A DNA stretch of 64,000 bases, from contig NMRB01000468.1 in NCBI GenBank assembly GCA_002633025.1, forward strand, positions 177,177 to 241,176, given 5' to 3'. Within the stretch, counting starts at the first letter, position 1; each line of letters starts with the position of its first letter. The translations under genes were made by a program, and so were the position numbers. Source of the stretch: Notospermus geniculatus. Lineage: Eukaryota; Nemertea; Pilidiophora; Heteronemertea; Lineidae. Under the pieces are notes generated by a model, which was given only the letters and a program-made list of their open reading frames with translations, made no database searches and was not told the DNA's origin. Shown in pieces: positions 31,776 to 42,259 of the stretch.

Positions 31776-31856
31776 AACCCAAAATAGATCAAGTACCAAG
31801 CAACATCGAATGAAATCAAAAACCAATCCAGGTATTCTCTCTTCTTTAAATCCCAT

Positions 31857-32449
31857 NNNNNNNNNNNNNNNNNNNNNNNNNNNNNNNNNNNNNNNNNNNN
31901 NNNNNNNNNNNNNNNNNNNNNNNNNNNNNNNNNNNNNNNNNNNNNNNNNNNNNNNNNNNNNNNNNNNNNNNNNNNNNNNNNNNNNNNNNNNNNNNNNNNN
32001 NNNNNNNNNNNNNNNNNNNNNNNNNNNNNNNNNNNNNNNNNNNNNNNNNNNNNNNNNNNNNNNNNNNNNNNNNNNNNNNNNNNNNNNNNNNNNNNNNNNN
32101 NNNNNNNNNNNNNNNNNNNNNNNNNNNNNNNNNNNNNNNNNNNNNNNNNNNNNNNNNNNNNNNNNNNNNNNNNNNNNNNNNNNNNNNNNNNNNNNNNNNN
32201 NNNNNNNNNNNNNNNNNNNNNNNNNNNNNNNNNNNNNNNNNNNNNNNNNNNNNNNNNNNNNNNNNNNNNNNNNNNNNNNNNNNNNNNNNNNNNNNNNNNN
32301 NNNNNNNNNNNNNNNNNNNNNNNNNNNNNNNNNNNNNNNNNNNNNNNNNNNNNNNNNNNNNNNNNNNNNNNNNNNNNNNNNNNNNNNNNNNNNNNNNNNN
32401 NNNNNNNNNNNNNNNNNNNNNNNNNNNNNNNNNNNNNNNNNNNNNNNNN
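31857..32449. other. Assembly gap (593 N)
   Basis: No sequence. The 308 bp before the gap (31548-31855) and the 308 bp after it (32450-32757) are nearly identical, so the gap may be spurious. Confidence 0.98.
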
Positions 32450-32680
32450 GGACTGAAAAGGCCATCTCAAGCTACTCATGGTCCTCACTTGGATGGGGTC
32501 TTTTACTTGCCCTTGCAAAGGCACAAGGTACAAGGCCCCATGGTTTACTGTCCCATGTAACGGACAGGAACATCCAGGGATGATTAGTCCCCCCTTGCCC
32601 AGGCTGGATTTGAACCCAGGACCTGCTACTTGCTAAGCAGATGTGACAACAGCAGTCCAAAGACCATCTAGGATTCTAAC
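32450..32680 (-). mobile_element. SINE family A, repeated copy after the gap
   Basis: Matches 31548-31775 apart from a few substitutions (for example CCCCATGG for CCCCACGG). It is either a true duplicate or an allele of the same SINE. Confidence 0.9.
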
Positions 32681-33854
32681 CCAAAATAGATCAAGTACCA
32701 AGCAACATCGAATGAAATCAAAAACCAATCCAGGTATTCTCTCTTCTTTAAATCCCACCATTATCTCCTGACATCAAGAAAATCTCGCAAAGAAAAATGG
32801 TCCATTGTCGATTAATCGGAAGAAATAACGACCTGCTTGAGTTACAGGAGTCAAAAAGGGGATAAAATGTCCGCTATCATGAAAAGGGAGCAAAGAAAAG
32901 AAACACTTTTATTATCAGGGGCCGCGACAGGTCGGGAAAGATGATATTTCATAGCAGAACGAAACACAACGCAACAATGAGTACGTGTTACAATGAACAT
33001 TAAATTCTCTAAGATAAGATCATAGATTTGTAATTTGACAAGTAAAATACTCGGAAGACTAAGGCCGATTTTTCTTCACAAAACATGTGAAACTAAAGGC
33101 CATTTTCTTATTATACAATTACGGTGGAGCTCTCTAAGAAAGAAGATAAGAATGATGAAAGACGTTTTGAAAGAACGCGGAAGCCAACGTCGGCGGGTGA
33201 TAATACCGTAACAACGCACCAGCCTACCACCCACCACTGTATTCTTTACCGTCTAATGACGTTATCCAACCACTCATCACCCCGCTCGACCCTCACCATT
33301 ATTTGAATGTGAAATTTTGCGGTGACCTTCGCCATCGAGGACCCCCTACTAAGTATCCCAGAATCTAAGGCGGTGTGTAGGTGTGCCATACCTGTTGAAC
33401 AAATTATCAAAATCACAGGGTATCTTAACGTTTTTTTGCATACAACTTAACATTATGTTGTTCCTTTTTTATCTCCGTCGGAAAAAAAGTCCATCAGGTT
33501 GTGCTACTAGAGCTGTCAACCGTCACGACGCATTTTTTTGTTTTCAACTCCTTCTTGGCAATTTTCCCATCAACTTCGCCATCAGAAAGACATCTACCCC
33601 CTTCATAACCTGTGGCAACTGGGTGAGTGCTATCTGACAACACTTGTCACTTGTTTGATGCAAAAAATCATACAGTGACAAAAATCATGTAGCTTGGCAC
33701 CATCCTCTAACCCGGTTTGGTTGCAAGTCTTGCAGCTTGGTTGGTAATCAACTCCCATTTGCTGCCGACAGTTTGAGCAGCGTATTATTTTCAAAGAAAT
33801 GTACATTTTTTCCCTTGTACAATTCCTCATTTCTTGTTTGAAGTGTCAGCCAAA
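32681..33854. other. Intron sequence, no gene seen
   Basis: Unique AT-rich sequence. The first 77 bp still belong to the gap-flanking duplication. Confidence 0.4.
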
Positions 33855-34063
33855 GTGACCCATCACCACAAAACTAGTGCTGAGTCGCTCTGAAGTTGGC
33901 AGGTTGGGACCAAGGTTTTGTCAATTTCAGTAGGCCTAGACTTACTGTCTGTCTTTTGTAAAATCTGAGTGATTACATTTCTTCCTTTATCTCCTGGAGT
34001 TATTTTGGTTCATCGTGGTTCATATATTTGCGACTTAAGACGGGTTTTACTGTGATGGGTCAC
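33855..34063. mobile_element. MITE, TGTGACC-ended group, compact copy
   Basis: The left end GTGACCCATCACCACAAAAC and right end reversed GTGACCCATCACAGTAAAAC pair, then GAGTCGC-type blocks. The interior (GAAGTTGGCAGGTTGGGACC, TTTTGTCAATTTCAGTAGG, CTGTCTGTCTTTTGTAAAAT) matches 21080-21420 although the ends differ. Confidence 0.85.
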
Positions 34064-34357
34064 ATCAATGTAGGCATACATGACAGTGTACATCACGCTC
34101 GTTGTGAGGCAAGACATGCATTACGCAGTACATCACACACACATTCACAGACGGGCAACATCATTTAAAGAATTCCTACCTGTTGCTAAATCCAATGACA
34201 GATTTTATTCCTTTTTTGCTAAAATCAAAATAACTCCACCGAAACGACATCCAAACAAAAGTCAACAAATTTGTAAAAATAATCTTAAAAAGATTTTCCT
34301 CTTCCTCGTTATCATTGTGCGTAATCGCGACCTCACAGCCTCATTCTGACTAAACGA
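34064..34357. other. No gene seen
   Basis: Unique AT-rich sequence. Confidence 0.4.
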
Positions 34358-34584
34358 ATTTGGTTTATTATTAATAAAAGTTCAGAATTTAGGAAAACCT
34401 CTTGTCCGTCAAAGAATGCGCCGTGAGTGTCTTGGATCCATTATCTGTGGCAGAGATTACCAGAACTGGCGTGTCAGGCTACATGATCTGAAACATCTCA
34501 AAGATGTTGTTATCTGTTGGGAGAGGCTGGGACAATAGATCTGCTACCATCACTGAAACTCAACTGATCACTGAGGGAAAACGA

Positions 34585-35112
34585 CACTCTTGTTTTCCTT
34601 TTTTTCAATTTTGTTTTCTTTTTTATTTTGTTTTCTTTTTTATTTTGTTTTATTTTTTTACTTTATTTTCCTTTTTTAGTTTCTTTTCCTTTTTTTAGTT
34701 ATTTTCTCTTTTTAGTAAATTTTCTTTTTTTCAGTGGGTTTTCCTTTTTTAACATTTTTAGTAGATTTTCCTTCTTTAATTTGCTTTCCTTTGTTTTGTT
34801 TGTTTTTCCCTATTAGTGCAAATTCCTTTTTGGTTTTTTTTCTACTTTTTAAAAATATTTTTTAATATATTTCCTTTTCAGTTTGTTTTCTTTCCTTTTT
34901 TAGTATCTTATACTTTTTTTAGTTTTTTATTGTCTTTATTTTTAGAATATTTCTTTTTTATTTCATTTTATTACTTTGTTTTATATTTTTTACTTTTATT
35001 TAGCATACTTTTATTTGTTTCCCTTTTTAGAATATTTCCCATTTTTAGCTTGTTTTTCCTTTCTTGTTTTTGTTTGTATATTTTCCTTTTTGCAGTTTGT
35101 TTTCCTTTTTTA
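34585..35112 (+). repeat. T-rich low-complexity array, copy 1
   Basis: Irregular units of the form TTTTCCTTTTTTAGTTTG, 15-30 bp long. The phenylalanine-rich open frames here are by-products. The strong T/C strand bias could form triplex-like structures. Confidence 0.9.
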
Positions 35113-35234
35113 GCTGCTCCCATTCAATTTTACCCTGACTATTCAAAGGAAACACCCATGTTGATAGTTCCGTGATATTTCATCTGAGATGCTGAGGTTT
35201 TCCAATGATTCCAGCACCAAGGAATAAACAGTTA

Positions 35235-35412
35235 CCGTATTTATTGGCGTACAAAACGCACTGGGATATAAGCCGCACCCCCTGGACGCCATTACCAAAT
35301 CCATAAATAAAGCGCACTGGTGAAATAAAACGCACCTTCCTATAAGCCGCAGGCCCGTTTTTGAGGCCCTTTTGGGGTCAAAAAGTCGCGCCTTGTACGC
35401 CAATAAATACGG
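35235..35412. mobile_element. MITE with CCGTATTTATTGGCGTAC ends, TA duplication
   Basis: The left end CCGTATTTATTGGCGTAC is the exact inverse of GTACGCCAATAAATACGG, with TA on both sides (35233-35234 and 35413-35414). Copy 2 of the duplication has the empty site CAGTTAATTAAG, which proves insertion and fixes its borders. TA duplication fits Tc1/mariner. CCGTATTTAT-GGCGTA-type elements with GCCGCAC motifs occur in many animal genomes. Confidence 0.95.
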
Positions 35413-35774
35413 TAATTAAGTCATTAATGTGGTATTTACTGTAACAGTTCTATTGATATGCAAATGAGCCATGCCGTATGCCGGGATTGTCTTTGTGAAA
35501 TCGTAAATGAGAATCGCAGCCAGTGATTTATCAAATCAGAATGTCCGTGACGTGCGGGAGAGATCAACTGTTTGGGAATCTTTATATCCTCATTACTCAC
35601 ACTCCATTAACTTTTCACTCAATTTGTGGAGAGCATGCGCTAAACCCGAGGAAAAAATGTGGTAGTTTTCCACCCTAATCTTGCTGATGTAAACACCAAA
35701 TCATCTCCACGAAATGTCAGAATTCAGAGACGTTCCCGCATCAACGCATTCACATCATGATTGGAAATTTGGAA

Positions 35775-35895
35775 TATTTTTGATTGGTCAGATCAATTGA
35801 CATGACCACGAACACTGATATCTGATTGGTCAGATTACATCACATGATCTAACACTGATACCTGATTGGTCATATCATATCACATGATCACGATC
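35775..35895 (+). repeat. ATTGG/CACATGATC minisatellite, about 42-bp unit, copy 1
   Basis: About three units of CTGATTGGTCAGATTACATC then ACATGATCTAACACTGATAC. Each contains an inverted CCAAT box and a CACATG E-box-like word. Confidence 0.85.
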
Positions 35896-36710
35896 ACCGT
35901 CACCTGAGTGGTCCAAATTGGTAGACCTGCAGGACAGATGTACCCCAGTATGATCAAAATTTACAGAAACAAAATTAGAAATAATTATTTTACTCCTTAA
36001 GATCAGAAGAAATGTGTCGGTATTGTCACCTCGACGGATGTGGTCATCAATACCGCAACAATTCACACGCATTTAGCCGCCAAGGCGACAAGAAGGGGTG
36101 ATCTCTTTTCAGCGGCAAAACGACGCAGGCCCACATCAAACGAGTACAATTAGCCATAATTCTGACGTTAAGGTGTCCCTCCTAGCGATGCCGAATGCTC
36201 CGGCCCTGTTCTCATTTCCGCGTTTTAATTTTCACACCGTTCGCAGGAAATTAGTGACGCCTAAAGAAGAAGGCGCGAAAATTGTGAAAGGTGTCGCGAA
36301 TTGTGATGACATGTTGTGAGATAATGACAACATTAATGATGAGTATTTTTCGACGGCGGAGATGCCACGATCTTCTTTATACGAGACGATGAGAGATAAT
36401 GATAGAATGATGACATCATGGAGTGATCTTCATCAATTTGAGATTGTAAACGATGGCGGATTGAATCAACGCGAGCATTCAACATTTGGTTTATTATTAA
36501 TAAAAGTTCAGAATTTAGGAAAACCTCTTGTCCGTCAAAGAATGCGCCGTGAGTGTCTTGCATCCATTATCTGTGGCAGAGATTACCAGAACTGGCGTGT
36601 CAGGCTACATGATCTGAAACATCTCAAAGATGTTGTTATCTGTTGGGAGAGGCTGGGACAATAGATCTGGTACCATCACTGAAACTCAACTGATCACTGA
36701 GGGAAAATGA

Positions 36711-37248
36711 CACTCTTGTTTTCCTTTTTTTTCAATTTTGTTCTCTTTTTTATTTTGTTTTCTTTTTTATTTTTTTTTATTTTTTTACTTTATTTTCCTT
36801 TTTTAGTTTGTTTTCCTTTTTTTTAGTTATTTTCTCTTTTTAGTAAGTTTTCTTTTTTTCAGTGGGTTTTCCTTTTTTAACATTTTTAGTAGATTTTCCT
36901 TCTTTAATTTGTTTTCCTTTGTTTTGTTTGTTTTTCCCTTTTAGTGCAAATTCCTTTTTGTTTTTTTTCTACTTTTTAAAAATATTTTTTAATATATTTC
37001 CTTTTCAGTTTGTTTTCTTTCCTTTTTTAGTATCTTATACTTTTTTTAGTTTTTTATTGTCTTTATTTTTAGAATATTTCTTTTTTATTTCATTTTATTA
37101 CTTTGTTTTATATTTTTTACTTTTATTTAGTATACTTTTATTTGTTTCCCTTTTTAGAATATTTCCCATTTTTAGCTTGTTTTTCCTTTCTTGTTTTTGT
37201 TTGTATATTTTCCTTTTTGCAGTTTGTTTTCCTTTTTTAGCTGCTCCC
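36711..37248 (+). repeat. T-rich low-complexity array, copy 2
   Basis: The duplicate of 34585-35112, nearly identical, with small differences in T-run length. Confidence 0.9.
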
Positions 37249-37732
37249 ATTCAATTTTACCCTGACTATTCAAAGGAAGCACCCATGTTGATAGTTCCGT
37301 GATATTTCATCTGAGATGCTGAGGTTTTCCAATGATTCCAGCACCAAGGAATAAACAGTTAATTAAGTCATTAATGTGGTAACAGTTCTATTGATATGCA
37401 AATGAGCCATGCCGTATGCCGGGATTGTCTTTGTGAAATCGTAAATGAGAATCGCAGCCAGTGATTTATCAAATCAGAATGTCCGTGACGTGCGGGAGAG
37501 ATCAACTGTTTGGGAATCTTTATATCCTCATTACTCACACTCCATTAAGTTTTCACTCAATTTGTGGAGAGCATGCGCTAAACCCGAGGAAAAAATGTGG
37601 TAGTTTTCCATCCTAATCTCGCTGATATAAACACCAAATCATCTCCACGGAATGTCAGAATTCAGAGACGTTGACTTCACAAACCGTCCCACATCAACGC
37701 ATTCACATCATGATTGGAAATTGGGAATATTT

Positions 37733-37890
37733 TTGATTGGTCAGATCAATTGACATGACCATGAACACTGATACCTGATTGGTCAGATTACATCACATGA
37801 TCTAACACTGATACCTGATTGGTCAAATTACATCACATGATCTAACACTGATACCTGATTGGTCAGGTCATATCACATGATCACGATCAC
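37733..37890 (+). repeat. ATTGG/CACATGATC minisatellite, copy 2
   Basis: About four units of the same repeat as 35775-35895. The extra unit relative to copy 1 shows array length change after duplication. Confidence 0.85.
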
Positions 37891-38639
37891 CGTCACCTGA
37901 TTGGTCCAAATTGGTAGGCCTGCAGGACAGATGTACCCCAGTATGATCAAAATTTACAGAAACAAAATTAGAAATAATTATTTTACTCCTTAAGATCAGA
38001 AGAAATGTGTCGGTATTGTCACCTCGACGGATGTGGTCATCAATACCGCAACAATTCACACGCATTCAGCCGACAAGGCGACAAGAAGGGGTGATCTCTT
38101 TTCAGCGGCAAAACGACGCAGGCCCACATCAAACGAGTACAATTAGCCATAATTCTGACGTTAAGGTGTCCCTCCTAGCGATGCAGAATGCTCCGGCCCT
38201 GTTCTCATTTCCGCGTTTTAATTTTCACACCGTTCGCAGGAAATTAGCGACGCCTAAAGAAGAAGGCGCGAAAATTGTGAAAGGTGTCGCGAATTGTGAT
38301 GACATGTTGTGAGATAATGACAACATTAATGATGAGTATTTTTCGACAGCGGAGATGCCACGATCTTCTTTATACGAGACGATGAGAGATAATGATAGAA
38401 TGATGACATCATGGAGTGATCTTCATCAATTTGAGATTGTAAACGACGGCGGATTGAATCGGGTCAAAATGTGACGGCAGCTGTAGCTAATGGGGAAAGG
38501 ATGGGAAGCTAAATGACAACTGATCACATGCATCATCATCTCAACTGTAACATCTTTTTAAAATGAGCAAGCTAGAGACCATCCAGAGGTTACAGGGTAG
38601 GGCCTAGCTAGGGACAGGGGGCAAATGCCCTTAAACATC

Positions 38640-38905
38640 TCCAATGAAATGGTCCATGGACCATGTGCTCACCTGGGTGAATGTACCAGAAGAACAAATG
38701 ACAAATGGTTTTGGCCACCTGGTGGCCAAGCCAAGAATCGTATTGGACCAAAACTTGGTGTCATAGGCCATCTGACCTAGGGGTGTATATGTACCAAGTT
38801 TCCGATCAATAGTTCCAGCAGTTGCGAAACATGCCTGCTAACGGACAATAACGACGGACGCTGCACCATAATAAGAGCTCACCCCAGGTGAGCTAAAAAT
38901 GTATT
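38640..38905 (+). mobile_element. CTCACC-edged element, copy 1
   Basis: Begins AATGGTCCATGGACCATGTG and CTCACCTGGGTGA, passes TTTTGGCCACCTGGTGGCCA, and ends AGCTCACCCCAGGTGAGCT. All three blocks are short palindromes. Copies are at 39465-39689 and 39770-40022, and its first block recurs at 60440-60470. Class unknown. Confidence 0.65.
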
Positions 38906-38962
38906 TTTCCTGCAGATTCATGGCAAAAGTGCAGTTTTTCACATCCCTGCCAGAGGGATAAT

Positions 38963-39082
38963 GGCTGGTATTCATAAAAGTTAGCAAATGCTTTTACTTA
39001 AGATTTTCACAGCAATGTCCAATGTAAATGTACTGCAAAACATGAAGTAAAAGCATTTGCTAGCTTTTATGAATATCAGCCA
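38963..39082. mobile_element. Foldback MITE, TTCATAAAAG family
   Basis: The left arm GGCTGGTATTCATAAAAG then TTAGCAAATGCTTTTACTT; the right arm is the inverse (AAGTAAAAGCATTTGCTAGC then TTTTATGAATATCAGCC). It is almost entirely a hairpin of about 120 bp. Related copies are at 40090-40214, 40219-40334 and 45626-45864. Confidence 0.88.
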
Positions 39083-39464
39083 ATGGCAGAATAGGAAGTA
39101 ACTTTATGAGGTGATACTATCACTGATAGAAATGAAAAGTTTAAAGGAGCTGTAACAGTCAATCCATCATCACATTGTTACATCATAGCAACTGCTCCCG
39201 AACACTGTCATCCTTTCTCTGACAGTTCAATGCCATCCCTCCTTCAGGGTAACCTCCCTTTGTTGTCATGTTGGCGTAACCTTGAACCGCAATCTCCGGG
39301 CTACAACTCTTGAAACCGACAAACCAAACCACTTCACTCACAAAATCTGCCCGCAACCAATCGACAGTCGAATAATCACGCATAATTAGCCGTAAAATAA
39401 ACTCGCCGAGAACTGAACCAAAACTACAAGAAGGAATAATTGTATTACAACATTATCTAGAAAT

Positions 39465-39689
39465 TGGTTTTGGCCACCTGGTGGCCAAGCCAACAATCGA
39501 ATCGGACCGAAACTTGGTGTCATGGGTCATGCGACCTAGGGCTATGTATGTACCTAGTTTCAGATCCACAGCCCCAGCGGTTACGAAACGTGCCCTGCTA
39601 ACGGAACACGACGACGACGACGACGGACGACGCCGGACGACGACGGACGACGGACGCTTCCCCATCGTAATAGCTCACCCCGGTGAGCT
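39465..39689 (+). mobile_element. CTCACC-edged element, copy 2, between duplication B units
   Basis: Has TTTTGGCCACCTGGTGGCCA, the CGAAACTTGGTGTCATGGGT body and GCTCACCCCGGTGAGCTA at its right end, placed exactly between the two duplication B copies. A GAC-repeat (39598-39655) is internal. Confidence 0.7.
39598..39655 (+). repeat. (GAC)n-type microsatellite
   Basis: CGACGACGACGACGACGG followed by imperfect GGACGAC units. It is CpG-rich. Confidence 0.9.
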
Positions 39690-40089
39690 AATGAGCAAGC
39701 TAGAGACCATCCAGAGGTTACAGGGGCAGGCCTAGCTAGGGACAGGGGGAAAATGCCCGTAAATATCTCCAATGAAATGGTCCATGGACCATGTGCTCAC
39801 CTGGGTGAATGTACCAGAAGAACAAATGACAAATGGTTTTGGCCACCTGGTGGCCAAGCCAAGAATCGTATTGGACCAAAACGTGGTTTCATAGGCCATC
39901 TGACCTAGGGGTGTATATGTACCAAGTTTCCGATCAATAGCTCCAGCGGTTGCGAAACATGCCCTGCTAACGGACAACGACGGATTTTGCACCATAGTAA
40001 GAGCTCACCCCAGGTGAGCTAAAAATGTATTTTTTCCTGCAGATTCATGGCAAAAGTGCAGTTTTTCACATCCCTCCCAGAGGGATAAT

Positions 40090-40214
40090 GGCTCATATTC
40101 ATAAAAGTTAGCAAATGCTTCTACTTAATATTTTCACAGCAATGTCCAATGTAAATGTACATGTACTACAAAACCTGAAGTAAAAGCATTTGCTGTCTTT
40201 TAGGAATATCAGCC
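40090..40214. mobile_element. Foldback MITE, TTCATAAAAG family
   Basis: The duplication B counterpart of 38963-39082, slightly more diverged in its right arm (TCTTTTAGGAATATCAGCC). Confidence 0.8.
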
Positions 40215-40218
40215 AATA

Positions 40219-40334
40219 GGTCATATGACTAAAGACTAGTAAATGCTTTTACTTGAACTTTACAATACAAATGCACTGCTGTATGCTGTACAAATCTGAA
40301 GTAAAAGCACTTGCTAGTCTTTATTCATATGACC
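40219..40334. mobile_element. Foldback MITE, GGTCATATG family
   Basis: The left arm GGTCATATGACTAAAGAC then TAGTAAATGCTTTTACTT; the right arm is the inverse (GTAAAAGCACTTGCTAGTC then TTTATTCATATGACCC). Copy 1 of duplication B lacks it, so it inserted after the duplication or was lost from copy 1. Confidence 0.88.
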
Positions 40335-40715
40335 CATTGGCAGAATAGGAAGTAACTTTATGAGGTGATAGAAATGAAAAGTTTAAAGGAGTTGTAACAG
40401 TCAATCCATCATCTCACAACCATCTCATTGTTACATCATAGCAACTGCTCCAGAGCCCTGTCATCCTTTCTTTGACAGTTCAATGCCATCCCTCCTTCAG
40501 GGTAACCTCCCTTTGTTGTCATGTTGCCGTAACCTTGAACCGCAATCTCCAGGCTGCAACTCTTGAAACCGACAAACCAAACCACTTCACTCACAAAATC
40601 AGCCCGCAACCAATCGACAGTCAAATAATCACGCATAATTAGCCGTAAAATAAACTCGCCGAGAACTGAACCAAAACTACAAGAAGGAATAATTGTATTA
40701 CAACATTATCTAGAA

Positions 40716-41867
40716 CATCATCCTGGGAATTTCCGGGTTCTGAAATCTTCGCTGACATTCTGACAAAGCGTAAGCCTCTCTCTCATTCTTCTCCCACGAG
40801 CGGAATGCTTCTCTATCGTACCCTAATGTCCGACCATTGTTGGCGAAAAACGTCTTGCAAAATCTTCGGTAATTCTTTTATCATTGAGCATTGTGCTGGC
40901 AACTGACATCAGATTCTGCACGTTTTTCAATACAGCGCTATTATCAACCCCACAGTCAGTAAATCATCGCGGAATATTTGCGGTCCTTTTATCCGTGCTC
41001 CGTCAGTGAAAACGCAACAATGGGTAGATGCGTGGCAAAACCATCTATGACACTAAAATGCGGTGATTTTCTCCTGGTCCCGAGGCACGTGGGATAGGTC
41101 CGTTGCGGGTAGGACAGAAGAAAGTTCGCAAACTTTTACAAACAATAGGGGTGCATTATGAAAGCAGTTATGTTTCACTTCATTACCTCTGAACAGATCC
41201 ATCACGCTGAAGTCACCCCCAAAAAAGCTACGGACAATGCACGAAAATTTTTAACCAATCACAGCCCGGTTTACCCATGTTTCCAGCCCGCTATTCTCAA
41301 GCAACACCTGCAAGACATTCGCTGCACATCAATCACATAACTATTGCCCAATTTACGGCAACAAAAAAACCGCAGAAGACACTATCGGATTAAAAGACAT
41401 TCTAGACAGTAGTTCGGCAGAGGAGTCTAACCCTTCCTGCGACCCCCTCACCCACCCAGGGCTGAATTCACACCTGCCGCACAGCGCATAAAGCCGGGAT
41501 GTCATAAAACAGGGAACAATCATCAAATTACCCAAAATTATGCTTTATCAGAGTCTTTTTATCTCCTTGCGGCCATTTTATGTGTAATTCAAACCATCGT
41601 CACTTTTCTGACGAATTCGATACAAAGGATGGCGCGTCACTTTCAGGCAAGAAAAGATAAGATAAACACTGTGTGTTCTTTAGGGGACGTTTCTTTGTGA
41701 GGGAGAATTACCAACAGAAACGATAAAATGAGCCGTGGTCTCGAGATTCTGTAGGTCGAGACTTTTTTTCACTTTTTTAGTCACGATATGCGACGGATTT
41801 TGTAACTTATGGTAAATGCCCCAAATTCTTAGCTTCTTTGACAAAACAAGTAATCTGAATACAGTTA
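40716..41867. other. Low-repeat block, no gene seen
   Basis: Unique, moderately GC-rich sequence without the repeat families seen elsewhere. The open frames are chance-length. A regulatory role is possible by position only. Confidence 0.35.
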
Positions 41868-42259
41868 AGCCTAGCGTACATCACACTTGCGACTGGCGAC
41901 AACTAGTCGCCGCTGAGCAACCTGGCGACTGGGAGGATCTTGCTGGAACTGCGGGAGGCGACTGATCAGTCGCCAGAAATGGTTGATGTACGCACCCTTG
42001 CCATTCGCCAGTCGCCAGTCACCACCCTTGCCAGTCGCACATGTCCAACTTTCTGGTGACTAGTTGTACCCAGTTTCATTCATGGCTGCGATGTACGCAG
42101 GCTTGCGACTGATCAGTGCCAGTTTTCTGAACAAAACCTAGTCTCATCGAGTCCCAATGCCCCAGATGTTACCCAAGTTGCTGCCAGTCGCAAGTGCGAT
42201 GTACGCAATCAGGACATGACGACTGATTGGATCCTCCTAGTTGCTGAATTTGCTAGGCT
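41868..42259. mobile_element. PIF/Harbinger-like MITE, GTACATC family
   Basis: The left end AGCCTAGCGTACATCACACT and right end GCTAGGCT are inverses, with TTA on both sides (41865-41867 and 42260-42262). Internal CTTGCGACTGGC / GCCAGTCGCAAG arms pair, and GATGTACGC recurs several times in both orientations, giving a multi-hairpin element. Non-coding. Confidence 0.85.

Larger units (their letters stand above)
34358..36483 (+). repeat. Tandem duplication A, first copy (about 2.13 kb)
   Basis: Begins ATTTGGTTTATTATTAATAA, as does the second copy at 36484, and ends in CGGATTGAATC-containing sequence. It differs from copy 2 by an extra MITE (35235-35412), fewer minisatellite units (35775-35895) and scattered substitutions. 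Confidence 0.92.
36484..38460 (+). repeat. Tandem duplication A, second copy (about 1.98 kb)
   Basis: See 34358-36483. It lacks the MITE, has one more minisatellite unit and a 16-bp insertion near 37675. The segment 36484-36664 is open in frame (GKPLVRQRMRREC ... RLHDLKHLKDVV), as is its counterpart in copy 1. I do not claim a gene. Confidence 0.92.
38562..39462 (+). repeat. Tandem duplication B, first copy (about 0.9 kb)
   Basis: Starts ATGAGCAAGCTAGAGACC, as does 39690, and ends CATTATCTAGAA. It includes a CTCACC-edged element and one foldback MITE. A minus-strand frame (39183-39383) beginning MRDYSTVDWLRADF is also open in the second copy, but the differences between copies are mostly amino-acid changing, which argues against a functional gene. 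Confidence 0.9.
39690..40715 (+). repeat. Tandem duplication B, second copy (about 1.03 kb)
   Basis: See 38562-39462. It contains an extra foldback MITE (40219-40334) absent from the first copy. 39770-40022 is its CTCACC-edged element. Confidence 0.9.

Noticed and set aside
31731-32583. Open frames of about 250-280 codons on both strands
   Set aside because: They consist mostly of N from the assembly gap.
34816-37302. Phenylalanine-rich open frames of 119 and 146 codons
   Set aside because: Translation of a T-rich low-complexity array; no gene.
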